31,425 bases of DNA from JBJXHG01 sp046160865 (GCA_046160865.1 JBJXHG010000162.1:1-31425), one strand, 5' to 3'; numbered from the stretch's first letter, positions 23,606-31,425 are shown. The notes: generated by a model not told the origin, from the letters alone. Translations and numbers: made by a program.

Positions 23606-25162
23606 ATGGTCCACGTTGCATCCCACCTCTCCGTCGCGATCGCGCTGTTCGGCGCAGCCGCATACGCACAGTCGCCTTGCTTCGAGCCGAACACGGCCTA
23701 CTCCCTGCAGATCTCGAACCGCTGTGCCGTGGGAGGCGACTTCGACGGTGACGGCGACTTCGACATCGCTGCGACGAACTACAGCAACCTGACGTTCGGT
23801 GTGTCGGTCAACCTCGGCGACGGCTCGTTCGCGTTGCCGGTCGCGTTTCCTGTCGGATCGTCGCCTATCGGCATCGCCGCCGGCGACGTCGATGGCGACG
23901 GACACGTCGACTGCGCGGTGACGAGCGAACTCGGCGAAAAGGTGTACCTCCTGCTCAACGACGGCGGCGGCGGAGGCGGACTCGGTTTCGCGGCTCCGGT
24001 GCCGTACCAGGTCGGAGCAGGACCGCGCGCGGTCGCATTCGGCGACGTCGACGGCGACCTGGATCTCGATCTCGCCGTCGTGAGCGCGGGCGCCGCCGTG
24101 GTTTCGATCCTGCGCAACGACGGGCACGGCGTGTTCGGGCTCGCGCAGCCGTACGCGGCCGGCAACTTCCCGTGCGCGCTCGTGCTCGACGACCTCGACG
24201 GAGACGGCGACCTGGATCTCGCCGTGGCCGACCGCGACAACCGGTTCGTGCGCATCCTGCGCAACGACGGCAGCGGAGCATTCGGCGCGCAAGTTCCATA
24301 CTTCTGCGGCCAAACGCCGTTCGCCGTCTGCGCCGCGGACCTCGACGGAGACGGCGACAAGGACCTGGCCGTCACGCTCGGCGACTTCCGTACCTCGATT
24401 CTCGAGAACGACGGCAATGCGAGCTTCACGGCCGTCGCGTCTCTCGTCGGCGGTCGCGAAGCGATCGTGGCGGCCGACTTCGACCTCGACGGCGACATCG
24501 ACCTCGCCGCGTCGCAGGCGCACTTTGTCGCCGTCATCGAAAATCACGGCGACGCCACGTTCGAGGCGCCGGTCGTGCATGCGACGGGTTCCGACTCGAA
24601 CTCGATCATCGCTGGAGACCTCGACGAAGATGGCGACCTCGATCTCGCCGGAGTCGGATTCGGATCGTTCCTGAACACGCTGCGCAACTGCCGGAACGCC
24701 GGCGCACCGTACTGCTTCGGCGACGGATCGAGCGGCGCGTGTCCGTGCGCGAACGCCGGAGCGAGCGGACACGGCTGCGCGAACTCGATCTTCGCCGCCG
24801 GTGCGCGGCTATCCGGCACAGGCTCGGCTCGTGTGAGCGACGACACCGTGTTGCTGCGGTGCGATGCGGCGACGGGCTCGTCGCTCTACTTCCAAGGCAC
24901 CGGTCGCACGGACCTGCCGTTCGACGACGGCAAGTTGTGCCTCGACGGAGCACTGGTGCGCATCGGATTGATGTCCGTCGATGCGACCGGGGCATCGACG
25001 AATCCGCTGGGCGGCGACACGTCGATCTCCGTGAAAGGCGGTGTGCCGACCTCCGGTGGCGCGCGCACGTACCAGGTCGTGTACCGCAACGCGAACCCGT
25101 CGTTCTGCACACCGGCGACGACGAACCGCTCGAACGGTATTGCCATCACCTGGCGCCCGTAG
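23606..25162 (+). CDS. Secreted VCBS/FG-GAP seven-repeat protein with FCFGDG-type C-terminal domain
   Basis: The product is 518 aa. The ATG at 23606 follows AGGAG (23594-23598) and begins a signal peptide (HLSVAIALFGAAAYAQ). Residues about 30-365 contain seven repeats, each with a calcium-loop core of the form GDFDGDGDFDIAA (also GDVDGDGHVDCAV, LDDLDGDGDLDLAV, AADLDGDGDKDLAV and others), fitting a seven-bladed propeller. Residues 369-518 are the shared C-terminal domain (YCFGDG, CPC, GCANS, DGKLCLDGALVR, YQVVYRN, RSNGIAITW), about 15-20 residues shorter than the two other copies. It follows the topoisomerase gene by 104 bp on the same strand but is not an obvious functional partner. Probably a surface or matrix protein. 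Confidence 0.87.
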   Translation: MVHVASHLSVAIALFGAAAYAQSPCFEPNTAYSLQISNRCAVGGDFDGDGDFDIAATNYSNLTFGVSVNLGDGSFALPVAFPVGSSPIGIAAGDVDGDGHVDCAVTSELGEKVYLLLNDGGGGGGLGFAAPVPYQVGAGPRAVAFGDVDGDLDLDLAVVSAGAAVVSILRNDGHGVFGLAQPYAAGNFPCALVLDDLDGDGDLDLAVADRDNRFVRILRNDGSGAFGAQVPYFCGQTPFAVCAADLDGDGDKDLAVTLGDFRTSILENDGNASFTAVASLVGGREAIVAADFDLDGDIDLAASQAHFVAVIENHGDATFEAPVVHATGSDSNSIIAGDLDEDGDLDLAGVGFGSFLNTLRNCRNAGAPYCFGDGSSGACPCANAGASGHGCANSIFAAGARLSGTGSARVSDDTVLLRCDAATGSSLYFQGTGRTDLPFDDGKLCLDGALVRIGLMSVDATGASTNPLGGDTSISVKGGVPTSGGARTYQVVYRNANPSFCTPATTNRSNGIAITWRP

Positions 25163-25190
25163 CGCGCGTGCGCCTGCGCACTTTCGAGCG

Positions 25191-25211
25191 CACGATTACT
25201 CGGTAATCGTG
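25191..25211. promoter_or_regulatory. Perfect palindrome upstream of the first lysozyme-like gene
   Basis: The 9-bp arms CACGATTAC (25191-25199) and GTAATCGTG (25203-25211) flank TCG. The site lies 48 bp before the ATG at 25260 and 29 bp after the previous stop. A related sequence (ACTC, GGTTACC, GGATCCA..GGAT) lies before the second lysozyme-like gene, near 25932. A dimeric regulator site is plausible; it has no T-run, so it does not look like a terminator. Confidence 0.5.
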
Positions 25212-25259
25212 ATCCAGGGATAGCGCGGCGGATCGCTCGTTGCTTGCGAGTCCGTCGCC

Positions 25260-25727
25260 ATGACACTCGCTCTGCTCCTCGCACTCGCTTGTCCACCCAC
25301 GGCGCTGACCGCCGGACACGTGACTCCGGCGATCACCAAGTCCGTGGTCGCGGCGAACGCGAGCACGACGCAACCGACGCTCCTCGACATCCTCGAGGCG
25401 ATCCGCGTCGTCGAGGAGGACCGAGCGCGCGCCGTGAGCGCCACCGCACCGATCGGAGCCTTCGGCCTCGATCGCGCGCGCTGGCGCGATGCCGGGCTCA
25501 AAGGCAAGTTCGAGGACTGCCGCGACCCGCGCTACGCGCGCTGCGTCGTCGTCGCGTATTGGCAACGACGTTGTCCGGAAGCGCTCGCGCGTCGTGACGC
25601 CGAAGTGCTGGCGCGCATCCATGCCGGTGGGCCGAACGGCGCGGTGGATCCGAGCACGCGCGCGTACTGGAACGACGTGAAGCGCGCGCTCGACGCCCGC
25701 TCCGTCGAAGACGCCAAGACCCCGTAG
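25260..25727 (+). CDS. Degenerate i-type-lysozyme-like secreted protein (paralogue 1)
   Basis: The product is 155 aa with a signal peptide at about 1-19. It aligns along its whole length with the next gene (ILEAIRVVEE, then CRDPRYARCVVVAYWQR, then ALARRDAEVLARIHAGGPNGA). Compared with that paralogue it has a shortened loop after the putative catalytic Glu52, GAFGL in place of GPFQI, and HAGGPNG in place of HNGGPNG. These are conserved positions in the i-type lysozyme/destabilase-like fold, so activity is doubtful. It may be an inactive muramidase-like binder. Its short spacing from the upstream palindrome suggests its own promoter. Confidence 0.7.
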   Translation: MTLALLLALACPPTALTAGHVTPAITKSVVAANASTTQPTLLDILEAIRVVEEDRARAVSATAPIGAFGLDRARWRDAGLKGKFEDCRDPRYARCVVVAYWQRRCPEALARRDAEVLARIHAGGPNGAVDPSTRAYWNDVKRALDARSVEDAKTP

Positions 25728-26053
25728 CAGCCACGGTCGGACGTCGAGTGTGCGCGAGTGGGGCGCCGCGGCGTGGATCGTCGAACGCAACCAACGCGCT
25801 CTCGATCCAGTGGACTCCGTGATGCGCGGCGCTCGCGGAGCGAGCAGACAAGTCCGTGCGATCGGGAACGTTCTGCAATCGCGAGCGCGATGTCCGTCGC
25901 GCTCGCGTCCCTTTCACACCCGCAGTGTCACTCTCGGTTACCGGGATCCATGGATCTCGCGAGGCATCGTGTCGCCGAACGGAACGACCACACGCGGTCG
26001 GAACGCCCGTTGCTTGTTTCGCCTGTCTCGCTTCGAAGTGCGGGACGCACACC
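25728..26053. other. Intergenic region between the tandem lysozyme-like genes
   Basis: This 326-bp gap has no supportable gene; the open frame crossing it has mixed codon usage. Its middle part (near 25930-25970) resembles the 25195-25235 region upstream of the first paralogue, and CGTTGCTTG occurs in both leaders. This suggests that the duplicated unit included promoter sequence. The ribosome site before 26054 is weak (GGGA). Confidence 0.4.
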
Positions 26054-26512
26054 ATGCTCCTCGTGCTGTCTCTCGCGCTCGCTCCACTAGCTCGGGCCGC
26101 GCACCCCGCGGCGATCCCGACGCGCGCCGCGATCGTGTGCACGGAAGCTGTGTCGACCGCGCGCCATTCACTCGAAGAGATCCTCGACGCGATCCGTGTG
26201 ACCGAGAGCGGAGGTCACGAGCACCACGGACGCGACGCGACGGGTGACGGCGGGCGGGCGATCGGGCCGTTCCAGATCCACAAGTCACACTGGCAGGATT
26301 CGCGCATGACGGGGCGATTCGACGACTGCCGCGACCTGTACTACGCGCGCTGCGTGGTGATCGCGTATTGGCAGCGCTGGTGCCCAGACGCGCTCGCGCG
26401 GCGGGACGCCGAGGTTCTCGCGCGCGTGCACAACGGCGGACCGAACGGCGCGAGCAAAGAGACGACGCTGAAGTACTGGGCGCGCGTGCAGCGTGCGCTC
26501 GCCGCGCGCTGA
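26054..26512 (+). CDS. Secreted i-type-lysozyme-like protein (paralogue 2, intact core)
   Basis: The product is 152 aa. The signal peptide is MLLVLSLALAPLARA. The core has the features of bacterial destabilase/i-type-lysozyme-like domains: ILDAIRVTESGG with candidate catalytic Glu51, GDGGRAIGPFQIHKSHW (64-80), a CRDLYYARCVVIAYWQRWC cysteine block, and ARVHNGGPNG (123-132), a signature also seen in animal i-type lysozymes. It is expected to cut peptidoglycan outside the inner membrane, either for cell-wall growth or against other bacteria; the target is inferred. An in-frame ATG at 25856 would place 66 non-hydrophobic residues before the signal peptide and is rejected. Confidence 0.82.
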   Translation: MLLVLSLALAPLARAAHPAAIPTRAAIVCTEAVSTARHSLEEILDAIRVTESGGHEHHGRDATGDGGRAIGPFQIHKSHWQDSRMTGRFDDCRDLYYARCVVIAYWQRWCPDALARRDAEVLARVHNGGPNGASKETTLKYWARVQRALAAR

Positions 26513-26603
26513 GCCAGCGCTTGTGCGGCCGCACGCGGGCTACTCGACACGATCGACGGCTGCGCGTGGCCGCAGCGAGCCCGCATCGTGAACGCACGAC
26601 CCA

Positions 26604-26774
26604 GCAGCCCGTGGTGAAAGTGCTTCGAGCGCGAACGTCGTCCGTTCGTGTCGGCCCCGTACATCGAAGGGCGAGCACGACCGCAGGCGAATCCTCGAGA
26701 TTTGCCGAGGATCGTGCGACGCCGAGCCGACACGAACGGACGACTTTCGTGCCGAATGACTCTCACCACGGGAT
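26604..26774. repeat. Dispersed palindromic element, copy 2
   Basis: It has the same layout as the copy at 10288-10446. The main arms 26637-26655 and 26726-26744 pair perfectly over 19 nt. Flanking arms are CCCGTGGTGAAAGT near 26608 and its partner ending near 26772. The core CGACCGCAGGCGAATCCTCG is identical to copy 1, with an inner hairpin at 26686-26706. It sits in the 339-bp space between the lysozyme-like gene (+) and the tRNA-Ala gene (-), downstream of both; I see no gene in that space. Confidence 0.85.
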
Positions 26775-26805
26775 GCAAGCATCACCGCGCGGAGAATGCA
26801 GCGCG

Positions 26806-26846
26806 CGAAGAGAACCGCCCGCTCGGCTTGCGCGAGAGCGGGCGGT
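26806..26846 (-). terminator. Intrinsic terminator of tRNA-Ala
   Basis: On the minus strand, 5 nt after the tRNA CCA end, 11-bp arms (26836-26846 and 26814-26824; ACCGCCCGCTC pairs with GAGCGGGCGGT) close an 11-nt loop. They are followed by TTCTCTTC (26813 down to 26806). A strong GC stem plus a T-rich run at the right place supports a Rho-independent terminator. Confidence 0.8.
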
Positions 26847-26851
26847 CGTGC

Positions 26852-26927
26852 TGGTGGAGGATAGGGGATTCGAACCCCTGGCCTCTACAATGCCATTGTA
26901 GCGCTCTACCAACTGAGCTAATCCCCC
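26852..26927 (-). tRNA. tRNA-Ala (anticodon GGC)
   Basis: This 76-nt cloverleaf has its CCA end encoded. The acceptor arm is GGGGGAT paired with ATCCTCC (one G-U pair). The D-arm is GCTC/GAGC. The anticodon arm CTACA/TGTAG holds the loop ATGGCAT, giving anticodon GGC (GCC/GCU codons). The T-arm is AGGGG/CCCCT with loop TTCGAAT. It is transcribed away from leuS and has its own terminator. Confidence 0.97.
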
Positions 26928-27103
26928 GGCCGCGGCGAGGCGCGCGTTCGCGCTCTGGCCCCGGGTCGATCCGCGCGCCGGATCTCTTCCATGGCGCGCG
27001 GGCCGAGAAGGATGCAGAGGGCTCTCGCCCGCGTCAACTCGCGCGGCGCTTTTGTGGTTCGCGTCGGGCGCCGCATCTATCATGCTGCACTTTCCGCGTT
27101 GGC

Positions 27104-29749
27104 ATGCCCCGCTTCACGGGGCGGCACGGCGCGCTTTCCGCGGCCGACGCCGCGCGCAGTGAGCACCTCTTGACGAACGCCTACGATCCCGTCGCGATCG
27201 AATTGCGCTGGCAAAAGCGCTGGGACGCGGAGAGTGCGTTCCGTGCGCGCTCGCCCGGCGACCCGGGTTTCGACGCCAAGCAGCCCAAGTATTATGTGCT
27301 CGACATGTTCCCGTACCCGTCCGGGTCGGGCCTGCACGTCGGACACGCGCTCGGTTACATCGGCACGGACGCGATCGCGCGCCGGCGGCGCATGCAGGGC
27401 TTCAACGTGCTCCACCCGATGGGCTGGGATGCATTCGGGCTGCCGGCGGAACAGTACGCCATTCAAACCGGCAAGCATCCGCGCGAGACGACCGCCGAGA
27501 ACACGGCGAACTTCAAGCGCCAGCTGCAGAAAATCGGTCTGTCGTACGACTGGACGCGCGAGATCGACACGAGCGAGCCGCGTTACTACCGCTGGACGCA
27601 GCTCCTCTTCCAGAAGCTCTACGAGCGCGGACTCGCGTACCAGGCCGAAGTGCCGGTGTGGTGGTGCGAGGAGCTGAAGACGGTCCTCGCGAACGAAGAG
27701 GTGATCAACGGGCGTTCGGAGCGCGGCAACCATCCGTGCGTGCGCCGCCCGCTGAAGCAGTGGATGCTCAAGATCACGGCGTACGCCGAGCGCTTGCTCG
27801 CCGACCTCGACGCGCTCGACTGGCCCGAGTCGATCAAGATCCAGCAGCGCGAGTGGATCGGGAAGTCCGAAGGCGCCGAGATCGAGTTCGAGGTGGAGGG
27901 CGATTGCGCGAAGCTCGTCGTCTTCACGACGCGGCCCGATACGGTCTGGGGCGCCACGTTCCTCGTGATCGCGCCGGAGCACCCGCTCGCGAAGCGCGTG
28001 CCTGCTTCGCACACGGCCGTCGTCGGCGACTACAGCGCGAGCGCGGCGTCCAAGTCGGAGCTCGAGCGCACCGATCTCGCGAAGGACAAGACCGGCGTGT
28101 TCACCGGGCTCTACGCGCGCAATCCGGTGTTCGAAGCGAGCGACCCGCGCAGCAGGATCCCGGTGTGGATCGCGGACTACGTGCTCGCGACCTACGGCAC
28201 CGGCGCGATCATGGCCGTGCCGGGACAAGATCAGCGCGACTGGGATTTCGCCAAGCGCTACGGCTTGGCGATCGTGCGCACCGTTCAGCCGCCGTCCGAC
28301 TTCGAAGGCGGTGCGTACACGGGCGAAGGCCGCGCGATCCACAGCGGGTGGCTCGACGGCCTCGGCGTCGCCGACGCGAAGCGGAAGACGATCGATTGGC
28401 TGGTGCAGACGAAGTGCGGCCGCGCGCGCACGACGTACAAGCTGCGCGACTGGCTGTTCTCGCGTCAGCGCTACTGGGGCGAGCCGTTTCCGCTGCTGCA
28501 TCTCGAGGACGGCACGACGGTGCTCGTGCCCGCGGATCAGCTGCCGGTCGAGCTGCCGGCGATGCAGGACTTCAAGCCGTCCGCCGACGGCTCCGCGCCT
28601 TTGGCGCGGGCCGGAGATTGGATTCGGACCACCGATCCGAAGTCTGGCCGTCCCGCGCGTCGCGACACGGACACGATGCCCGGTTGGGCCGGATCGTGCT
28701 GGTACTGGTTGCGCTTCATGGACGTGAGCAACGACCGCGCGCCGTTCTCGCCGGAGGCCGAGCGTTACTGGGGCCCCGTCGACTTGTACGTCGGCGGTGC
28801 GGCACACGCGGTGATGCACCTCTTGTACGCGCGCTTCTGGCACAAGGTGTTCTTCGACGCGGGCCTCGTGCACACGCAGGAGCCTTTCCAAAAGCTCTTC
28901 AATCAAGGCATGGTCGAAGCGTTCGCCTACGAGGACGAGACCGGACGCCTCGTCGCGTCGGACGATGTCGAGGCGCGCGGAGCCGCGTTCGTGCAGAAGA
29001 GCACCGGTCGCCCGGTGAAGCAGATCGTCACGAAGATGGCGAAGTCGCTGCGCAACGTGGTCAATCCCGACGACATCATCGCCGAGCACGGCGCCGACGC
29101 ATTTCGTCTCTACGAGATGTTCATGGGCCCGCTCGCGGACAGCAAACCGTGGAGTCCGCGCGACATCCCGGGCTGCCGGCGCTTCCTCGAGCGCGTGTGG
29201 CGACTCTTCGTCGACCCCGAATCGACACAGCCGATTCGGCCGCAGTTCGCGGCCGGCGCACGCGGTGCGCCGCTGCAAGGTGACGCGCTCGCGCTCGAGC
29301 GTGGGCTGCACCGCATGCTCAAGCGCGTCGACGACGCGTTCGTGCACTTCAATCTCAATACGGCCATCGCGGGCATGATGGAGTTCTTGAACGAGGCTTC
29401 GAAGCTCTCCGCCGCGCTGACGCGCAACCAAGCGCTGCGGTTCGTGCAAGCGCTCGCGCCGTTCGCGCCGCATTGCGCGGAAGAGCTCTGGTCGCGCATG
29501 GGCGAGAAGCGCCTCGTCGCGCTCTCGACCTGGCCGCAGGTCGACGCGCGCATGCTGGTGCAGGACGAGCTCGACATCCCGGTGCAGGTGAATGGCAAGC
29601 TGCGCGCGAACGTGAAGATCTCCAAGGACGCCGCCGAGCCGGCCATCGAGAGCGCGGCGCGCGCCGCGGTCGACGCGCATCTCGCCGGCAAGACGGTCGT
29701 CAAGGTCGTGCAGGTGCCCGGCCGTCTCGTGAACTTCGTCGTCCGCTGA
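27104..29749 (+). CDS. leuS: Leucyl-tRNA synthetase
   Basis: The product is 881 aa from ATG 27104. It charges tRNA-Leu with leucine in the cytoplasm. Visible motifs are the class I signature HVGHALGY (HIGH, 78-85), WDAFGLPAEQYAIQTG, the CP1 editing domain with TTRPDTVWGATF and YGTGAIMAVPGQDQRDWDFA, and the catalytic-loop motif KMAKS at 644-648 (KMSKS with Ser changed to Ala) followed by LRNVVNPDDIIAEHGADAFRLYEMFMGP. The C-terminal anticodon and VQVNGKLRANVKI regions are complete. A TTG at 27170 (TNAYDPVAIE...) is an alternative start nearer the usual family N-terminus (859 aa); neither has a strong ribosome site. It is divergent from tRNA-Ala. Confidence 0.95.
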   Translation: MPRFTGRHGALSAADAARSEHLLTNAYDPVAIELRWQKRWDAESAFRARSPGDPGFDAKQPKYYVLDMFPYPSGSGLHVGHALGYIGTDAIARRRRMQGFNVLHPMGWDAFGLPAEQYAIQTGKHPRETTAENTANFKRQLQKIGLSYDWTREIDTSEPRYYRWTQLLFQKLYERGLAYQAEVPVWWCEELKTVLANEEVINGRSERGNHPCVRRPLKQWMLKITAYAERLLADLDALDWPESIKIQQREWIGKSEGAEIEFEVEGDCAKLVVFTTRPDTVWGATFLVIAPEHPLAKRVPASHTAVVGDYSASAASKSELERTDLAKDKTGVFTGLYARNPVFEASDPRSRIPVWIADYVLATYGTGAIMAVPGQDQRDWDFAKRYGLAIVRTVQPPSDFEGGAYTGEGRAIHSGWLDGLGVADAKRKTIDWLVQTKCGRARTTYKLRDWLFSRQRYWGEPFPLLHLEDGTTVLVPADQLPVELPAMQDFKPSADGSAPLARAGDWIRTTDPKSGRPARRDTDTMPGWAGSCWYWLRFMDVSNDRAPFSPEAERYWGPVDLYVGGAAHAVMHLLYARFWHKVFFDAGLVHTQEPFQKLFNQGMVEAFAYEDETGRLVASDDVEARGAAFVQKSTGRPVKQIVTKMAKSLRNVVNPDDIIAEHGADAFRLYEMFMGPLADSKPWSPRDIPGCRRFLERVWRLFVDPESTQPIRPQFAAGARGAPLQGDALALERGLHRMLKRVDDAFVHFNLNTAIAGMMEFLNEASKLSAALTRNQALRFVQALAPFAPHCAEELWSRMGEKRLVALSTWPQVDARMLVQDELDIPVQVNGKLRANVKISKDAAEPAIESAARAAVDAHLAGKTVVKVVQVPGRLVNFVVR

Positions 29750-29811
29750 TTCCGGCGCACGACGACTCTCCAACGGAGCGCAGCGACATTTCACGGGAGC
29801 GAAGCGACACG

Positions 29812-31197
29812 GTGCGCGCGAGCGCGCAGACGACGGAGCAGTGGGACGAGGCGCTCGACCTCGCGCGTCAGCTCCTCGCGGAGAGCCCCGCGCTCGAGAC
29901 CGAGGTGACCGTCGACGCGCTCGACGAGTCCTTCGCGCGTTACGCGTCCGTCGGCGCGACGCAGTGCGGCGACCGCGCGCGTGTCGACGTTGCGATCCGC
30001 GTGCGCGCGCGCGCGGTGGACGGCAGCGCGGGCGTGTGCGAAGCGCGCGCGACGTCGACGGGCCTCGGTCTTGGAGATGCGCGTGCGGCCCTGTCGCGCG
30101 CGGTCGCTCTCGCGCGCGTGTCGGCGCCGGACGAGAGCTTGCAGCCGCTCGGCGGGCCGGTCGAAATCGCGGTGCGGGGCGCGTGCGAGGCGGCGCGCAC
30201 GCATTCGTTCGCAGCGAAAGCGGACTGGATCGACACGGCTCTGCGTGCGTGCGAGCGCGCCGGGCTCGCCGGCGCGGGCCTCGCGGCGACGCAGGCGACG
30301 CGCCGCTTGATCGCGAACTCGGCCGGCCGCTGCGTGTACGGCGCCGCGTCGCGCGCGGCGTTCGCGCTCACGGCGACGCGCGCGGATGCATCGGGATTCG
30401 CCGAGGAGATCGCTGCCGACCCCACTGCGATCGATCCCGCGCGAGCGGTCGAGCGCGCGATCGGGCAAGCGCTGCGCTCGCACGCGCCGCGCGCGATCGC
30501 GCCGGGCGAGTACACGGTCGTGCTCGAGCCGCCGGCGGTCGCGGCGCTGCTCATGTTCACCGCGTACCAAGGCTTCGGTGCGCGCGCTCTCGAGGAGCAG
30601 TCGTCGTTCCTGTGCGGGCGCATCGGCACGACGCCGTTCGCGCGGTCGCTCACGCTCGTCGACGACGCGGGTCACGCGCGCCTCTCCGCCATTCCATTCG
30701 ACGGAGAAGGCTCGCCGCGGCTGCGCACCGTGCTCATCGACGCCGGCCGCATCGTGGGACCCGTCACCGATCGCCGCTACGCCGCCGAGCTGCGTGTTCC
30801 GAACACCGGCCACGCGCAACCGCAGCCGAACGCCGACGGACCGCGCCCGCAGCATCTCGTGCTCCTGCCCGGCGACGCGAGCATCGACGCGCTCGTGTCC
30901 GGGGTCGAACGCGGTCTCTACGTCTCGCAGCTGCACTACGTGAACGTGATCGAGCCGCGCGAGCTCGTGCTCACGGGCATGACGCGTCACGGTGCGTACT
31001 GGATCGAGAACGGCCGCGTGCAGCACGCCGTGAAGCATCTGCGCTTCACCGAAAGCCTCGTCGCCGCGCTCGCGCGCGTGACCGGCGTCGGCGCCGAATT
31101 GTGGGCCGCCGGCGCGTTGTTCGAGGGCGAGATGCTCGCGCCGGCGCTGCGCATCGAGCGCTTCCGCTTCACGTCGGCGGCGGAGTTCGCCGCGTGA
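29812..31197 (+). CDS. TldE/PmbA-type protein (non-metal subunit of the TldD/TldE protease)
   Basis: The product is 461 aa. The GTG at 29812 follows GGGAG at 29795-29799, a slightly long spacing of 12 nt. The C-terminal two thirds follow the family: GEYTVVLEPPAVAALLMF, SFLCGRIGTTPFARSLTLVDD, IPFDGEGSPRLRTVLIDAGRI, then the VSGVERGLYVSQLHYVNVIEP and FTESLVAALARVTGVG blocks. It lacks the HExxxH metal site of TldD, as expected for TldE/PmbA. The pair forms a protease that trims unfolded or modified peptides. The stop TGA (31195-31197) overlaps the start of the next gene (GTGA), consistent with the two subunits being made together. It follows leuS by 62 bp. Confidence 0.82.
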   Translation: MRASAQTTEQWDEALDLARQLLAESPALETEVTVDALDESFARYASVGATQCGDRARVDVAIRVRARAVDGSAGVCEARATSTGLGLGDARAALSRAVALARVSAPDESLQPLGGPVEIAVRGACEAARTHSFAAKADWIDTALRACERAGLAGAGLAATQATRRLIANSAGRCVYGAASRAAFALTATRADASGFAEEIAADPTAIDPARAVERAIGQALRSHAPRAIAPGEYTVVLEPPAVAALLMFTAYQGFGARALEEQSSFLCGRIGTTPFARSLTLVDDAGHARLSAIPFDGEGSPRLRTVLIDAGRIVGPVTDRRYAAELRVPNTGHAQPQPNADGPRPQHLVLLPGDASIDALVSGVERGLYVSQLHYVNVIEPRELVLTGMTRHGAYWIENGRVQHAVKHLRFTESLVAALARVTGVGAELWAAGALFEGEMLAPALRIERFRFTSAAEFAA

Positions 31198-31425
31198 GTG
31201 CCGCGCTCGATCCCGCGCTGCTCGCGCGACTCGCCGTCGAGGCGTGCAGCGCAGCGGGAGCGAGCTACGCCGACGCCCGCGTCGGGCGCATCCAGCGTGA
31301 GGAGCTCGGCTTGCGCAACGGCACCGTGGGCAGCGCCGATGCACCGGAGGAGTTCGGCATCGGCGTGCGCGTCGTCGCCGGCGGAACGTGGGGCTTTGCC
31401 GCCGCGTCCCTCTGCTGGCGCGAGC
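31194..31425 (+). CDS. TldD-family metalloprotease, N-terminal part (cut by window end)
   Basis: The first 77 residues are visible, from a GTG that overlaps the TldE stop by 4 nt. They read ACSAAGASYADARVGRI, then EELGLRNGTV, then EEFGIGVRVVAGGTWGFAAAS, which is the conserved TldD/PmbA N-terminal domain. The catalytic HExxxH segment would lie beyond the window. Given the neighbour without that motif, this is most likely the catalytic subunit. Confidence 0.8.
   Translation, partial: MSAALDPALLARLAVEACSAAGASYADARVGRIQREELGLRNGTVGSADAPEEFGIGVRVVAGGTWGFAAASLCWRE

Noticed and set aside
29773..29812. Tandem 20-bp similarity (ACGGAGCGCAGCGACA / ACGGGAGCGAAGCGACA) in the leuS-tldE spacer
   Set aside because: Only two short imperfect units; it merely supplies the ribosome site and does not stand out from background.

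Overview
The window is about 31 kb of very GC-rich bacterial chromosome, with dense genes on both strands and short spacers. I infer a Planctomycetota-like organism. The evidence is several secreted proteins that end in a shared cysteine-containing C-terminal domain starting [FY]CFGDG, a Ser/Thr kinase with a C-terminal haem-c sensor, a menaquinone (futalosine) pathway gene, and a bacterial topoisomerase VI B subunit. No 16S rRNA or other decisive marker is present, so this placement is an inference.

Layout. 336-3761 (+) encodes a large secreted modular sugar-dehydrogenase-like protein (LamG, PQQ-type propeller, PKD, C-terminal beta domain). It converges on 4124-7756 (-), a secreted M6-type metalloprotease with thrombospondin-3-like calcium repeats; the space between them is filled by nested inverted repeats. 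7862-13614 (-) carries a membrane-anchored beta-sandwich protein, a transglutaminase-like protein lacking the usual core His, a short frameshifted gene remnant, and the kinase-haem sensor. 13979-15073 (+) is a zinc alcohol/aldehyde reductase. 15103-18407 (-) holds four genes with ATGA overlaps in two pairs: TerB-like/DUF533, GYF_2-AIM24, a SAM methyltransferase and an RluA-type pseudouridine synthase. 18669-19740 (+) is mqnA overlapping a small zinc-ribbon membrane protein. 19786-21495 (-) is a secreted FG-GAP protein. 21669-23501 (+) is topoisomerase VI subunit B without its A partner, followed by a seven-repeat VCBS/FG-GAP secreted protein (23606-25162) and two tandem i-type-lysozyme-like secreted proteins (25260-26512). 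Then come a tRNA-Ala(GGC) (-) with its own terminator, leuS (+), and a TldE/TldD-type pair cut by the window edge.

How the genes relate. Two themes recur. One is export: about eight proteins carry signal peptides or anchors, and three share the same C-terminal domain, which may be a sorting or anchoring module. The other is RNA, translation and DNA housekeeping (RluA, methyltransferase, leuS, tRNA-Ala, TopoVI-B). The most unusual non-coding signals are a roughly 160-170 bp imperfect palindrome in two copies (10288-10446 and 26604-26774), whose stems differ between copies by compensating changes, and a separate 330 bp nested palindrome between the convergent genes at 3780-4115. Both lie at gene 3' ends.
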